Shown: positions 48,495 through 55,926 of the stretch, one piece after another
How the letters are laid out: each line of letters starts with the position of its first letter
How positions within the stretch are numbered: position 1 is the first letter of the stretch
From: Streptomyces rishiriensis
GTDB taxonomy: Bacteria; Actinomycetota; Actinomycetes; Streptomycetales; Streptomycetaceae
Reading direction: 5' to 3'
NCBI RefSeq assembly: GCF_003112535.1
Contig: NZ_BEWA01000023.1
Location: 1 to 64,000 of the forward strand
Length of the DNA stretch: 64,000 nucleotides
Notes under the pieces: generated by a model
Database searches by the model: none
The model's input: only the letters and a program-made list of their open reading frames with translations
Told to the model about the DNA's origin: nothing
Position numbers and translations under genes: made by a program

Positions 48495-48893
48495 GTGTTC
48501 AATCGGCTTGAGGTCGGCGTGCTGCCGCCGGGGCCCCGGTGGGGTGCCCGGTTGCGGCTCTGGGTCGACGGCGAGGACGTGGTGGCGGGGGCGGTCGGTG
48601 CGGAAGGCCGCGGCCCGCTTGCGGAGGAGGCCCTTCCTGCCGACGGTCACAGCCCCCTCTCGGCGCGCGACGAGGGGCGACGGGTGGTGCTGGGGGAGCC
48701 TGAGTGCACGGGCGGATGCTGCGGCTGCCTTTCGGTGTTGGTGCAGCGGCACGGCGGCGTTGTCGAGTGGTCCGACTGGCAGGCGCCCGCCGGCCGGGTG
48801 CGACCGCCGACGTTCCACTTCGACGCCGATGAGTACGAGGGCGAAGTGACCCGAGCGCTGGCGGATCGGTGGTGGCAGGTCCAGGCGATGTGA
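48495..48893 (+). CDS. Hypothetical protein (132 residues)
   Basis: A 132-residue soluble protein of unknown function. It starts FNRLEVGVLPPGPRWGARLRLWVDGEDVV and contains PECTGGCCGCLSVLVQRHG, a CxxxCCxC group that could hold a metal, then VVEWSDWQ and FHFDADEYEGEVTRA. Proteins with this layout are common in Streptomyces as hypotheticals. GTG at 48495 has a poor ribosome site, and a 7-base inverted repeat lies just before it. Confidence 0.7.
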   Translation: MFNRLEVGVLPPGPRWGARLRLWVDGEDVVAGAVGAEGRGPLAEEALPADGHSPLSARDEGRRVVLGEPECTGGCCGCLSVLVQRHGGVVEWSDWQAPAGRVRPPTFHFDADEYEGEVTRALADRWWQVQAM

Positions 48894-49011
48894 CGCGCCG
48901 CTGGTGTCCTGTCCTGGCCGCCGTGCGGCCCTCGGCAGGGGACGGAACGCAGCGGCGAGGACAGAGATCCCGACCGCGAAACCCGACCGAGTCGCCGCGC
49001 GACCTGCACTA

Positions 49012-49617
49012 CTAGTAGCTGTCGTAGCCGGGCTCGCCGGCCGGCCGGTAGACGCCGACGACGGTGCCGCTCTTCGTCGTCGAGACGCTGACCGGCTCCA
49101 GCGCGGTCGGGATCGCTCCGTCGGCGAACAGCCGCTTGCCGCTGCCGATGATCACCGGGTGGATGGTCAGCCGGAACTCGTCGACGAGTCCGTGCCGCAT
49201 GAGGGTCTGGGCGAGGTCGCCACTGCCGACGACGTTGATGTCGCCGCCTTCGGACGCCTTCAGCCTGTGGACGGCGTCGACGACGTCGCCCTCCAGCAGG
49301 GTGGAGTTCTGCCACTCGAGGGACGTCAGGGTCCGGGACGCCACGTACTTGTCCATGCTGTTCATCCGCTCGGTGAACGGGTTGGCGGGATCGGCGGTCG
49401 GCCAGTAGGACGCGAAGATCTCGTACGTCTTGCGGCCGAGCAGCATCGCGTCGGAGGGCTCGTACCAACCGGAGATCGCCGCGCCGACCTCGTCGTCGCT
49501 CACCGGCTTCTGCCAGCCGCCGTGCTCGAAACCGCTCTCGGCGTCCTCGTCAGGTCCGCCCGGCGCCTGCATGACGCCGTCCAGGGTCAGGAACGTGCAA
49601 ACGATGATCTTGCGCAT
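49012..49617 (-). CDS. Dihydrofolate reductase-family protein (RibD C-terminal type)
   Basis: A 201-residue protein of the RibD C-terminal/DHFR-like family (YwjB/YyaP-like). Signatures are IIVCTFLTLDGVMQAPGG, the nucleotide-binding MLLGRKTYEIFASYW, VASRTLTSLEW, GGDINVVGSGDLAQTLMRHGLVDEFRLTIHPVIIG and GKRLFADG. It probably uses NADPH, but the substrate is unknown. ATG at 49617 has AAAGGAG at 8-base spacing. It appears monocistronic. Confidence 0.87.
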   Translation of the reverse strand: MRKIIVCTFLTLDGVMQAPGGPDEDAESGFEHGGWQKPVSDDEVGAAISGWYEPSDAMLLGRKTYEIFASYWPTADPANPFTERMNSMDKYVASRTLTSLEWQNSTLLEGDVVDAVHRLKASEGGDINVVGSGDLAQTLMRHGLVDEFRLTIHPVIIGSGKRLFADGAIPTALEPVSVSTTKSGTVVGVYRPAGEPGYDSY

Positions 49618-49746
49618 GGTGCGCTCCTTTCGTCGACGGATAGACCGCACAATCTCCGGGAACTCATCGGTGCAACGTCAACGGTGCGGCGCCGGTGGCG
49701 GCCGGGGTGCGCCGTGGCCGGGGTGTGCGTGGCGAGGCGGGGGCCG

Positions 49747-50457
49747 TCACCTGGGGTGTTCGCCCACGGCGCGGGCCGCGGTCCGCCAGGCCGTGGTGAC
49801 GGCGAGCCGGGCCGCCGTCGTGCCGCGCTCCGTCTCCGTGGGCAGGCGCAGCGGTGCGCCCAGGTGGACGTGGCAGTGCGGACGGCGCACGGGCGCGGTG
49901 AGCGTGCCCGCCAGTTGCTTGGCCGCCGACCCCGACGCGATCCGCCGGGCGCCCGCGTGCCCCACCGGCACGACCAGCGAGCCGGTCGCCTGCGCCAGTC
50001 GGGCGAGTCCCGTGCGGAAGGGCTCGGGTGCCGAGGCCCCCGCGTCCTTGCGGCGCGGAAGTCCTCCCTCGCCGTAGAGCAGCACGTGCCGGCCCCCGGC
50101 CAGCGCCTCGGCGGCGGCGTCGAGAGCCAGCGCCGCGCGCGCCGAGCGACGGTGGACCGGGATGTGTCCCTCGCGCGTCAGCGCCCTGCCGAGCAGCGGA
50201 ATGCGCCACAGCCCGGCCGTCGCCATGACCACCGGCTCCAGCTCGAACCGTCGCAGGGCGGTCATGACGACGGCGGGGTCGGCCATCGAGTCGTGGTTGG
50301 CCACGAATATGGTCCCCGCGGGCAGCCGCAGCTTGATCTCGCTGGTGACGGTGAGCCGCCCGAAGAGCGGCGTCAGGGCGTAGACGGCACGGCTGAACAC
50401 GAGGGGCCTCCGGGCTGCGCGATCGGAGCCCCAGTCTCCCGGCGGCGAGACGACCAC
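49747..50457 (-). CDS. 1-acylglycerol-3-phosphate acyltransferase-like (PlsC) protein
   Basis: A 236-residue acyltransferase of the PlsC family. The catalytic NHxxxxD is ANHDSMADP, block II is IPLLGRALTREGHIPVHR, and block III is LLYGEGGLPRR, where the usual FPEG reads YGEG. Block IV is LVVPVGHAG. It may acylate lysophosphatidate or another acceptor at the membrane. The GTG at 50457 is the longest start and has no clear ribosome site; the N-terminus is therefore uncertain. Confidence 0.8.
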   Translation of the reverse strand: MVVSPPGDWGSDRAARRPLVFSRAVYALTPLFGRLTVTSEIKLRLPAGTIFVANHDSMADPAVVMTALRRFELEPVVMATAGLWRIPLLGRALTREGHIPVHRRSARAALALDAAAEALAGGRHVLLYGEGGLPRRKDAGASAPEPFRTGLARLAQATGSLVVPVGHAGARRIASGSAAKQLAGTLTAPVRRPHCHVHLGAPLRLPTETERGTTAARLAVTTAWRTAARAVGEHPR

Positions 50458-50620
50458 GCCTGAGTACGGCTACTCAGATACGCACCCCGCGGCGAACACC
50501 GGTGAAACGGCCCGGTGTTCGCGGCGCCGTCGGGGGCATGCGGAGAACAGTCACATCGAAGGGACGACGACACCGAAGCGACACCGGACCCGAACAACGC
50601 ACACCGAAGCGCTACATGTC

Positions 50621-50711
50621 GAAGGAAACACTCGACGGAGCAATTCGACGGAGCAATTCGACGGAGCGAGTCGAAGGAGCGAGTCGAAGGAGCGACTCGG
50701 CGAGGCGACTC
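50621..50711. repeat. 13-bp tandem repeat array, seven units
   Basis: Seven adjacent 13-base units of consensus GAAGGAGCGAxTC run from 50621 to 50711. Two neighbours are identical (GACGGAGCAATTC at 50634 and 50647). Each unit carries a GGAGC core resembling a ribosome site. Confidence 0.85.
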
Positions 50712-50715
50712 GGCA

Positions 50716-50765
50716 GAAGACCGACTCGCCGGAACAACGACCCAACCGGAAGACCGACTCGCCGG
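50716..50765. repeat. 17-bp direct repeat with 33-bp period
   Basis: GAAGACCGACTCGCCGG occurs at 50716-50732 and again at 50749-50765, continuing the repeat-rich leader. Confidence 0.75.
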
Positions 50766-50809
50766 TGCAAGGCGCCCAGCGAGGCAATCACCCCGAAAGG
50801 ACGGACCCC

Positions 50810-50986
50810 GTGCTCGGCATCATCTCGGCAGTGCTGTTTTTCATCGCCTTCCTGATCAACGCGGCGGACATCTCCACCAACGACACCTTCACCTCGACCA
50901 ACTTCATGCTGATCGGTCTGACCCTGCTCGCCCTCCACGTCGCGGGCATCGGCAGCGGCTGGGCGGCCCGCGGCCGTCGGCGCTGA
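50810..50986 (+). CDS. Small two-helix membrane protein (58 residues)
   Basis: A 58-residue protein with two membrane helices (LGIISAVLFFIAFLINA and FMLIGLTLLALHVAGIG) joined by ADISTNDTFTST, and an Arg-rich end. Similar tiny proteins are widespread in Streptomyces; no function is known. GTG at 50810 with GAAAGGA at 8-base spacing is chosen; an in-frame ATG at 50765 would place unconserved residues before the first helix and lies in the repeat array. Confidence 0.7.
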   Translation: MLGIISAVLFFIAFLINAADISTNDTFTSTNFMLIGLTLLALHVAGIGSGWAARGRRR

Positions 50987-51181
50987 CCCCGCCCCGACCG
51001 CTCCTGTGGCACCTGTCGCACCCCGTACCCGTCGCACCGCAGCGGACCGCGGCACGGGCCGGACGGACCGGACCGGACGAACTCCGGAGACGGCCGGCCG
51101 GCCCGTAGTCGCGGGCGGGCGCTCCCACAAGGAAAGATGGGACCGCAAGCCAATGGTCAACCGATGTGGAGGAGCGGGCAC

Positions 51182-52822
51182 ATGCAGCACGAGCGAGCGG
51201 GCCGGACGGCCGGCCCCGAAGATCTCGTCGACGTCGCCCGGCTGGTCACCGCGTACTACGCGCTGCACCCGGACCCCGCCGACCCGGCCCAGCGCGTGGC
51301 GTTCGGCACCTCGGGGCACCGCGGATCGTCGCTGAACACGGCGTTCAACGAGGATCACATCGCCGCGACCAGCCAGGCGATCTGCGAGTACCGCGCGGCA
51401 CAGGGCACCGACGGCCCGCTTTTCCTCGGCGCCGACAGCCACGCCCTGTCCGAGCCCGCGCGGGTCACGGCGCTGGAGGTGTTCGCGGCCAACGGCGTGA
51501 GCGTGCTCATCGACGACGCCGACGGCTACACCCCCACGCCCGCCGTCTCCCACGCCATCCTCACCCACAACCGGGGCCGCACGACCGGCCTCGCCGACGG
51601 CGTGGTGGTCACCCCCTCGCACAACCCGCCCGCCGACGGCGGCTTCAAGTACAACCCGCCGAGCGGCGGCCCGGCCGGCTCGGACGCCACCTCCTGGATC
51701 CAGGACCGCGCCAACGACGTCATCGCGGCCGGCCTCAAGGACGTACGGCGCGTGCCGTACACGCGGGCCCTCACCGCCTCCACCACCGCTCGCCACGACT
51801 TCCTCGGCGCCTACGTCGCGGACCTGCCGAACGTCGTCGACCTGGACGCCATCCGCGCCGCAGGCGTCCGTATCGGCGCGGACCCGCTGGGCGGGGCGTC
51901 GGTCGCCTACTGGGGCCGGATCGCCGAGCAGCACCGGATCGACCTGACCGTCGTCAACCCGCTCACCGACCCGACCTGGCGTTTCATGACGCTCGACTGG
52001 GACGGCAAGATCCGCATGGACTGCTCGTCGCCGTACGCGATGGCTTCGCTCATCGACCAGCGCGACCGCTTCCGGATCGCGACGGGCAACGACGCCGACG
52101 CCGACCGGCACGGCATCGTCACGCCGGACGCGGGCCTGATGAACCCCAACCACTACCTGGCGGCCGCCATCGGCTACCTCTACGCGCACCGCGAGCAGTG
52201 GCCCGCCGACGCGGGCATCGGCAAGACGCTGGTGTCGTCCTCGATGATCGACCGGGTCGCCGCAGATCTCGGGCGCCGGCTGGTCGAGGTGCCCGTCGGC
52301 TTCAAGTGGTTCGTGGACGGCCTGGTCGACGGTTCGCTGGGCTTCGGCGGGGAGGAGTCGGCCGGGGCGTCCTTCCTGCGTCGCGACGGGTCCGTATGGA
52401 CCACGGACAAGGACGGCATCATCCTGGCGCTGCTGGCCTCCGAGATCACGGCGGTCACCGGGAAGACCCCGTCCGAGCACTACACCGCCCTGACGGAACG
52501 CTTCGGCGCGCCCGCCTACGCCCGTATCGACGCGCCGGCCACCCGTGAGGAGAAGGCGCTGCTCGCCAAGCTCTCGCCCGCGCAGGTCACCGCCGACACC
52601 CTGGCCGGCGAGGCCGTCACCGGCGTCCTCACCGAGGCGCCGGGCAACGGCGCGGCCATCGGCGGCATCAAGGTGACCACCGCCCACGCGTGGTTCGCCG
52701 CCCGGCCGTCGGGCACCGAGGACGTCTACAAGATCTACGGCGAGTCCTTCCTCGGCCCGGACCACCTGCGCCGGGTGCAGGAGGAGGCCAAGCAGGTCGT
52801 GGACGCGGCACTGGCCGGCTGA
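51182..52822 (+). CDS. pgm: Phosphoglucomutase, alpha-D-glucose phosphate specific
   Basis: A 546-residue enzyme interconverting glucose-1-phosphate and glucose-6-phosphate, linking glycolysis with glycogen, trehalose and UDP-glucose synthesis. VAFGTSGHRGSSLNTAFNE is the N-terminal hallmark, S146 in VVTPSHNPPADGGFKYNPP the phosphorylated Ser, NDADADRHGIVTP the magnesium loop, LGFGGEESAGASF the sugar loop and RPSGTEDVYKIYGES the phosphate-binding loop. Length matches the E. coli enzyme. GTGGAGGAG lies before the ATG at 51182. A hairpin follows the stop. Confidence 0.97.
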   Translation: MQHERAGRTAGPEDLVDVARLVTAYYALHPDPADPAQRVAFGTSGHRGSSLNTAFNEDHIAATSQAICEYRAAQGTDGPLFLGADSHALSEPARVTALEVFAANGVSVLIDDADGYTPTPAVSHAILTHNRGRTTGLADGVVVTPSHNPPADGGFKYNPPSGGPAGSDATSWIQDRANDVIAAGLKDVRRVPYTRALTASTTARHDFLGAYVADLPNVVDLDAIRAAGVRIGADPLGGASVAYWGRIAEQHRIDLTVVNPLTDPTWRFMTLDWDGKIRMDCSSPYAMASLIDQRDRFRIATGNDADADRHGIVTPDAGLMNPNHYLAAAIGYLYAHREQWPADAGIGKTLVSSSMIDRVAADLGRRLVEVPVGFKWFVDGLVDGSLGFGGEESAGASFLRRDGSVWTTDKDGIILALLASEITAVTGKTPSEHYTALTERFGAPAYARIDAPATREEKALLAKLSPAQVTADTLAGEAVTGVLTEAPGNGAAIGGIKVTTAHAWFAARPSGTEDVYKIYGESFLGPDHLRRVQEEAKQVVDAALAG

Positions 52823-52840
52823 ACCCCACCGGGGCGGGCG

Positions 52841-52862
52841 TCCTCCGCCGGGCGGCGGAGGA
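52841..52862 (+). terminator. Terminator of pgm
   Basis: Perfect 9-bp arms TCCTCCGCC and GGCGGAGGA with loop GGGC, 18 bp after the stop. The rest of the 286-bp gap holds an AT-rich patch (GCTATCATCCTATGAAGGTAA, 53007-53027) that is the likely promoter of the phosphatase gene. Confidence 0.78.
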
Positions 52863-53108
52863 AGGCGTGCCGGCCGACGTGGGGGCGGTGCGCCACGCTC
52901 CCGCTCCTGGCGGCGGTGTGTCCCCTCCCGCTCCGGGCGGCGGGCGCACCGCGTCGCGCGTCACGGTGGCACGGGAGCGAGGTCGGGTCGGCACGGCTCG
53001 GGCCGCTATCATCCTATGAAGGTAAAATGTGAGTTTTGCCCGAAAAGAGCGACAGGGCGTTCTCGCCTTCGTTGCTTCCGATGAGCTGCCGTTCCGCCGG
53101 AGTGATCG

Positions 53109-53957
53109 ATGTCCCGCAAGCGCCGCACGGACGACGGCGACGAGCTGCTGACCAGGCTCGGTTCGCTGACCGCCCAGGCACGCGAGCGCGCGGAGCTCCA
53201 GCGCTCACGCGTCGAGCTGGCCCTGGCACTGCAGCGCGGCATGCTGCCCAGAGACCTGCCGGCGGCCCCCGGATTCCGGCTCGCCGTGAAGTACGCCCCC
53301 GCCTGCCACGGCCTCAACGTGGGCGGCGACTGGTACGACGCCTTCGCCATGCCGGACGGGCGCATCGGCCTGTCGATCGGCGACGTGCAGGGGCACAACA
53401 TAGAGGCGACCGCGTTCATGGGACAGGTCCGCGTCGGACTGCGCGCTCTGGCCTCCGTCACCGGAGAGCCCGGCGAGCTCCTCGCCCGGACCAACGAGCT
53501 GCTCCTCTCGCTCGGCAGCGACCTCTTCGCCACCTGCATCTTCATGCGCCTCGACCCGGCCACCGGCGTCCTGGAGAGCGCGCGCGCCGGGCACATCCCG
53601 TGTGTGTGGGCCACCGCCGACGGCAAGTCCGGCGTCGCCGAGGACGAGGGCGGACCGCCGCTCGGCGTCCAGGACGGCATGGACTATCCCGTGACCCGCT
53701 ACCGGCTCACCAAGGGCGGAGTCTTCGTGCTGCTCACCGACGGGGTCGTGGAGGGGCCGACGCTCAGCGTCGAGGAGGGCCTCGACCAGGTGGTGCGGCT
53801 CGCGGGGATCGCCGCCGTCGCGGGCATGGAGGCGGACTCGCTCGCCGCCGCGGTCATCAAGCGCGCCGAGCGCGTCGGCCACGAGGACGACGCGGCCGTC
53901 CTCGTCGTCGGCCACGACGGACTGACGGGACCGCGACGTCCCCGGATTCAGCCATAG
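53109..53957 (+). CDS. SpoIIE-family protein phosphatase, minimal form
   Basis: A 282-residue protein: a helical N-terminus (about 1-55, coiled-coil-like RVELALALQRGMLP) and a PP2C/SpoIIE domain. Metal and catalytic motifs are NVGGDWYDAF, SIGDVQGHNIEATAFMGQVR, ESARAGHIP, VLLTDGVVEGP and GHEDDAAVLVV. It lacks the sensor domains of the two large phosphatases at the left end and so probably takes its signal from a partner. The membrane protein gene starting 50 bp downstream is a good candidate. GGAG lies 7 bases before the ATG. Confidence 0.9.
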   Translation: MSRKRRTDDGDELLTRLGSLTAQARERAELQRSRVELALALQRGMLPRDLPAAPGFRLAVKYAPACHGLNVGGDWYDAFAMPDGRIGLSIGDVQGHNIEATAFMGQVRVGLRALASVTGEPGELLARTNELLLSLGSDLFATCIFMRLDPATGVLESARAGHIPCVWATADGKSGVAEDEGGPPLGVQDGMDYPVTRYRLTKGGVFVLLTDGVVEGPTLSVEEGLDQVVRLAGIAAVAGMEADSLAAAVIKRAERVGHEDDAAVLVVGHDGLTGPRRPRIQP

Positions 53958-54007
53958 GGCCGGTCGCCGCGTCCCTCGCCTCGCCGACAGCGTTCCGCCG
54001 GTGTCTG

Positions 54008-54997
54008 ATGGCTGCTGTGGTGGGCACCCCCGATCTGCGCCGGACGGCCGTCTTCGTCATCCAGACGCTGGCGGTCGCCCTCTGCTACTACGCGGCCGGG
54101 CGGCTCGGCCTCGTGCGCGAGCTCGTCGTCGAGGGCGCGGTCTTCACCCCCATCTGGCCGCCCACGGGCGTGGCGGTGGCCAGTCTGCTGATCCTCGGGA
54201 TCCGCTCCTGGGCGGGCATCGCGCTCGGGGCCCTTCTCGTCATCCTGTCCCTGACGTCGCTGCGGCCCGCGGTGATCGGCAATCTGGCAGGCAACACCGC
54301 GGCCCCCGTCTGCGCGTACCTCATGCTCCGCAAGGTGGGCTTCCGCACCGACCTGGCCCGGTTGCGCGACGGTCTCGCGCTGGTGTTCCTGGGGGCCCTC
54401 ACCGCCATGCTGATCAGCTCGACCGTAGGCGTGGGCCTGCTGCTCCTCACCGACAAGATCGCCGCGCACAGCTTCTGGGCCGTCTGGCTGGCCTGGTGGG
54501 TCGGTGACGCGATGGGCGTCCTGATCGTCACGCCGGTCCTGCTGGTGCTGTACACGCTCCGACGGCCCCTGCACCTGTCCCGCTGGAAGGAGGGCGCGGG
54601 CCTGGCGCTCATCGCCTGCGCCGTCGTTCCGCTGGCCACCCGCAGCCATGTCAGCCTGCTCTTCCTCGTCTACCCGCTGCTGATCTGGGCGGCGCTGCGG
54701 TTCCAGCTCGGCGGGAGCATGCTGTGCGCCCTGTTCACCTCCGTCCTCGCCACGGTCGCCGCCACCGACGGGGCGGGGCCCTTCGTGGGCCTGACCCGCA
54801 TCGAGGTGATGCTCAAGCTCCAGGCCTTCAACGGGACGATGGCCCTCACGGCGCTGCTGCTCTCCGCGGTGATCGCGGAGCAGCGCAGCACCAGACGCTC
54901 CGTGGAACGGGCCTGCCAGGAACTGGTCGAGGTTCTGGAACACCTCACGGCCGGCGACATCCCACCCGGGAGGCCGACGAAGGACGAGGATTCCTGA
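54008..54997 (+). CDS. MASE1-type integral membrane sensor protein
   Basis: A 329-residue protein with about eight membrane helices and a short cytoplasmic tail. FTPIWPPTGVAVASLLILGIRSWAGIALG is the MASE1 hallmark, followed by NLAGNTAAPVCAYLML and WLAWWVGDAMGVLIVTPVLL. MASE1 normally precedes a kinase, cyclase or phosphatase domain in one chain; here the tail (RSTRRSVERACQELVEVLEHL) is only a helix, and the SpoIIE phosphatase is a separate gene just upstream. Together they look like a split sensor phosphatase. ATG at 54008 has no clear ribosome site. Confidence 0.82.
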   Translation: MAAVVGTPDLRRTAVFVIQTLAVALCYYAAGRLGLVRELVVEGAVFTPIWPPTGVAVASLLILGIRSWAGIALGALLVILSLTSLRPAVIGNLAGNTAAPVCAYLMLRKVGFRTDLARLRDGLALVFLGALTAMLISSTVGVGLLLLTDKIAAHSFWAVWLAWWVGDAMGVLIVTPVLLVLYTLRRPLHLSRWKEGAGLALIACAVVPLATRSHVSLLFLVYPLLIWAALRFQLGGSMLCALFTSVLATVAATDGAGPFVGLTRIEVMLKLQAFNGTMALTALLLSAVIAEQRSTRRSVERACQELVEVLEHLTAGDIPPGRPTKDEDS

Positions 54998-55056
54998 GGA
55001 GCCGTTCCGTCGGCCGGACCGACCGGCGTCACCCGCGTGTGCGAGAGTCGGACGCC

Positions 55057-55835
55057 ATGGTCCCTTTGGCCGGCACGCACAAGAGGCGGCTGAAGCGCGG
55101 CGGGCTCGTCGTGCTCGCACTGCTGCTCCTCGCCGGATCCGCCGAGTCACGGGGAGCGCCGCCCCCGCGGCCGGGCGGGCCGTCCGCCGTCACCGCGTGT
55201 CTCACTCCGGCAGGGGAGCTGACGGCCGACCTGAACGCCGACGGCTCCCCGGACCGCGTGTCCGACCCGTCCCGCGTCGGCGCCCGGCTGACCATTGTCT
55301 TCGGTGTCGGCTCGGCCTGTGAGACGACCGCCGGGGCGCGCGCGCTCGCCGACCGGGCGGGGGAGCACCAGTCGTTCGTGCGCGCCGCCGTCGCGGACTT
55401 CGACGGCGACGGCTGGAGCGACCTCCTCGTCGTCGCCGGCGCACGGCAGCGCGGGGACGACCCCGTCCGCCCCGAGGTCTCCGAGCTGAGAACGGGACCC
55501 TTCTCCGACACGGGCCGCGGGCAGCGGACGATGCCGCTCGACCTGGGGGCGGCGAAGGACATCGCCGTCATCGACATCGACCACGACCGCTACCCGGACC
55601 GGCTGGCGCACGTGTACAGCGGGGACGGCCTGTACGAGACGCGCGTTCACCTGGGCGACCGCGACGCGGGACTCAGGGACGGCCCCCGCGAGGACTCCGG
55701 CACCACGGACGGCGCCGGCCGCGGCATCGCGGACGACTTCCTCCACGCCGGCCTCGAACCCTTCCATCCGCGCTGCGCGGCCGGCGCCACGGCCGGTTCG
55801 CCGGACCCCGCCCGACCATCGTGCCGGGGCTGCTT
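55057..55835 (+). pseudogene. Exported FG-GAP/EF-hand-like repeat protein, apparently without its own stop
   Basis: The frame opens at ATG 55057 with a signal peptide (KRGGLVVLALLLLAGSAES). It then has three Ca-loop-like units of FG-GAP type: LTADLNADGSPDRVSD, VADFDGDGWSDLLVVAG and IDIDHDRYPDRLAHVYSG. Such proteins normally have many more repeats. After about residue 215 the sequence becomes unconserved Pro/Gly/Arg-rich and the frame runs without a stop into the WGR-protein gene. I read it as a truncated or decayed gene; a real 774-residue fusion is possible but the WGR gene has its own promoter and ribosome site. The end coordinate is nominal. Confidence 0.4.
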
Positions 55836-55847
55836 CGCCCGAGGCGA

Positions 55848-55870
55848 TTGTCAGTGCCTGCGCCTACGGT
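55848..55870 (+). promoter_or_regulatory. RecA-NDp (PafBC-type) DNA-damage promoter
   Basis: TTGTCAGTG (55848-55856), eight bases, then TACGGT (55865-55870): a full match to tTGTCRgtg-N8-TAnnnT, the same 9-base and 6-base elements as the leftward site at 34218. The ATG of the WGR gene is 57 bp downstream. Confidence 0.75.
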
Positions 55871-55926
55871 TTCGGCAGTGGGATCCGCCGGAACGGCCGC
55901 GGGTCCGCCCTGGGGAGGGGTGTGTC

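Larger units (their letters stand above)
50458..50809. other. 352-bp intergenic region rich in tandem repeats
   Basis: It holds no convincing gene. The first 160 bp contain the divergent promoters; the rest is the 13-bp and 33-bp repeat arrays listed separately, ending 45 bp before the small membrane protein start. Confidence 0.6.
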
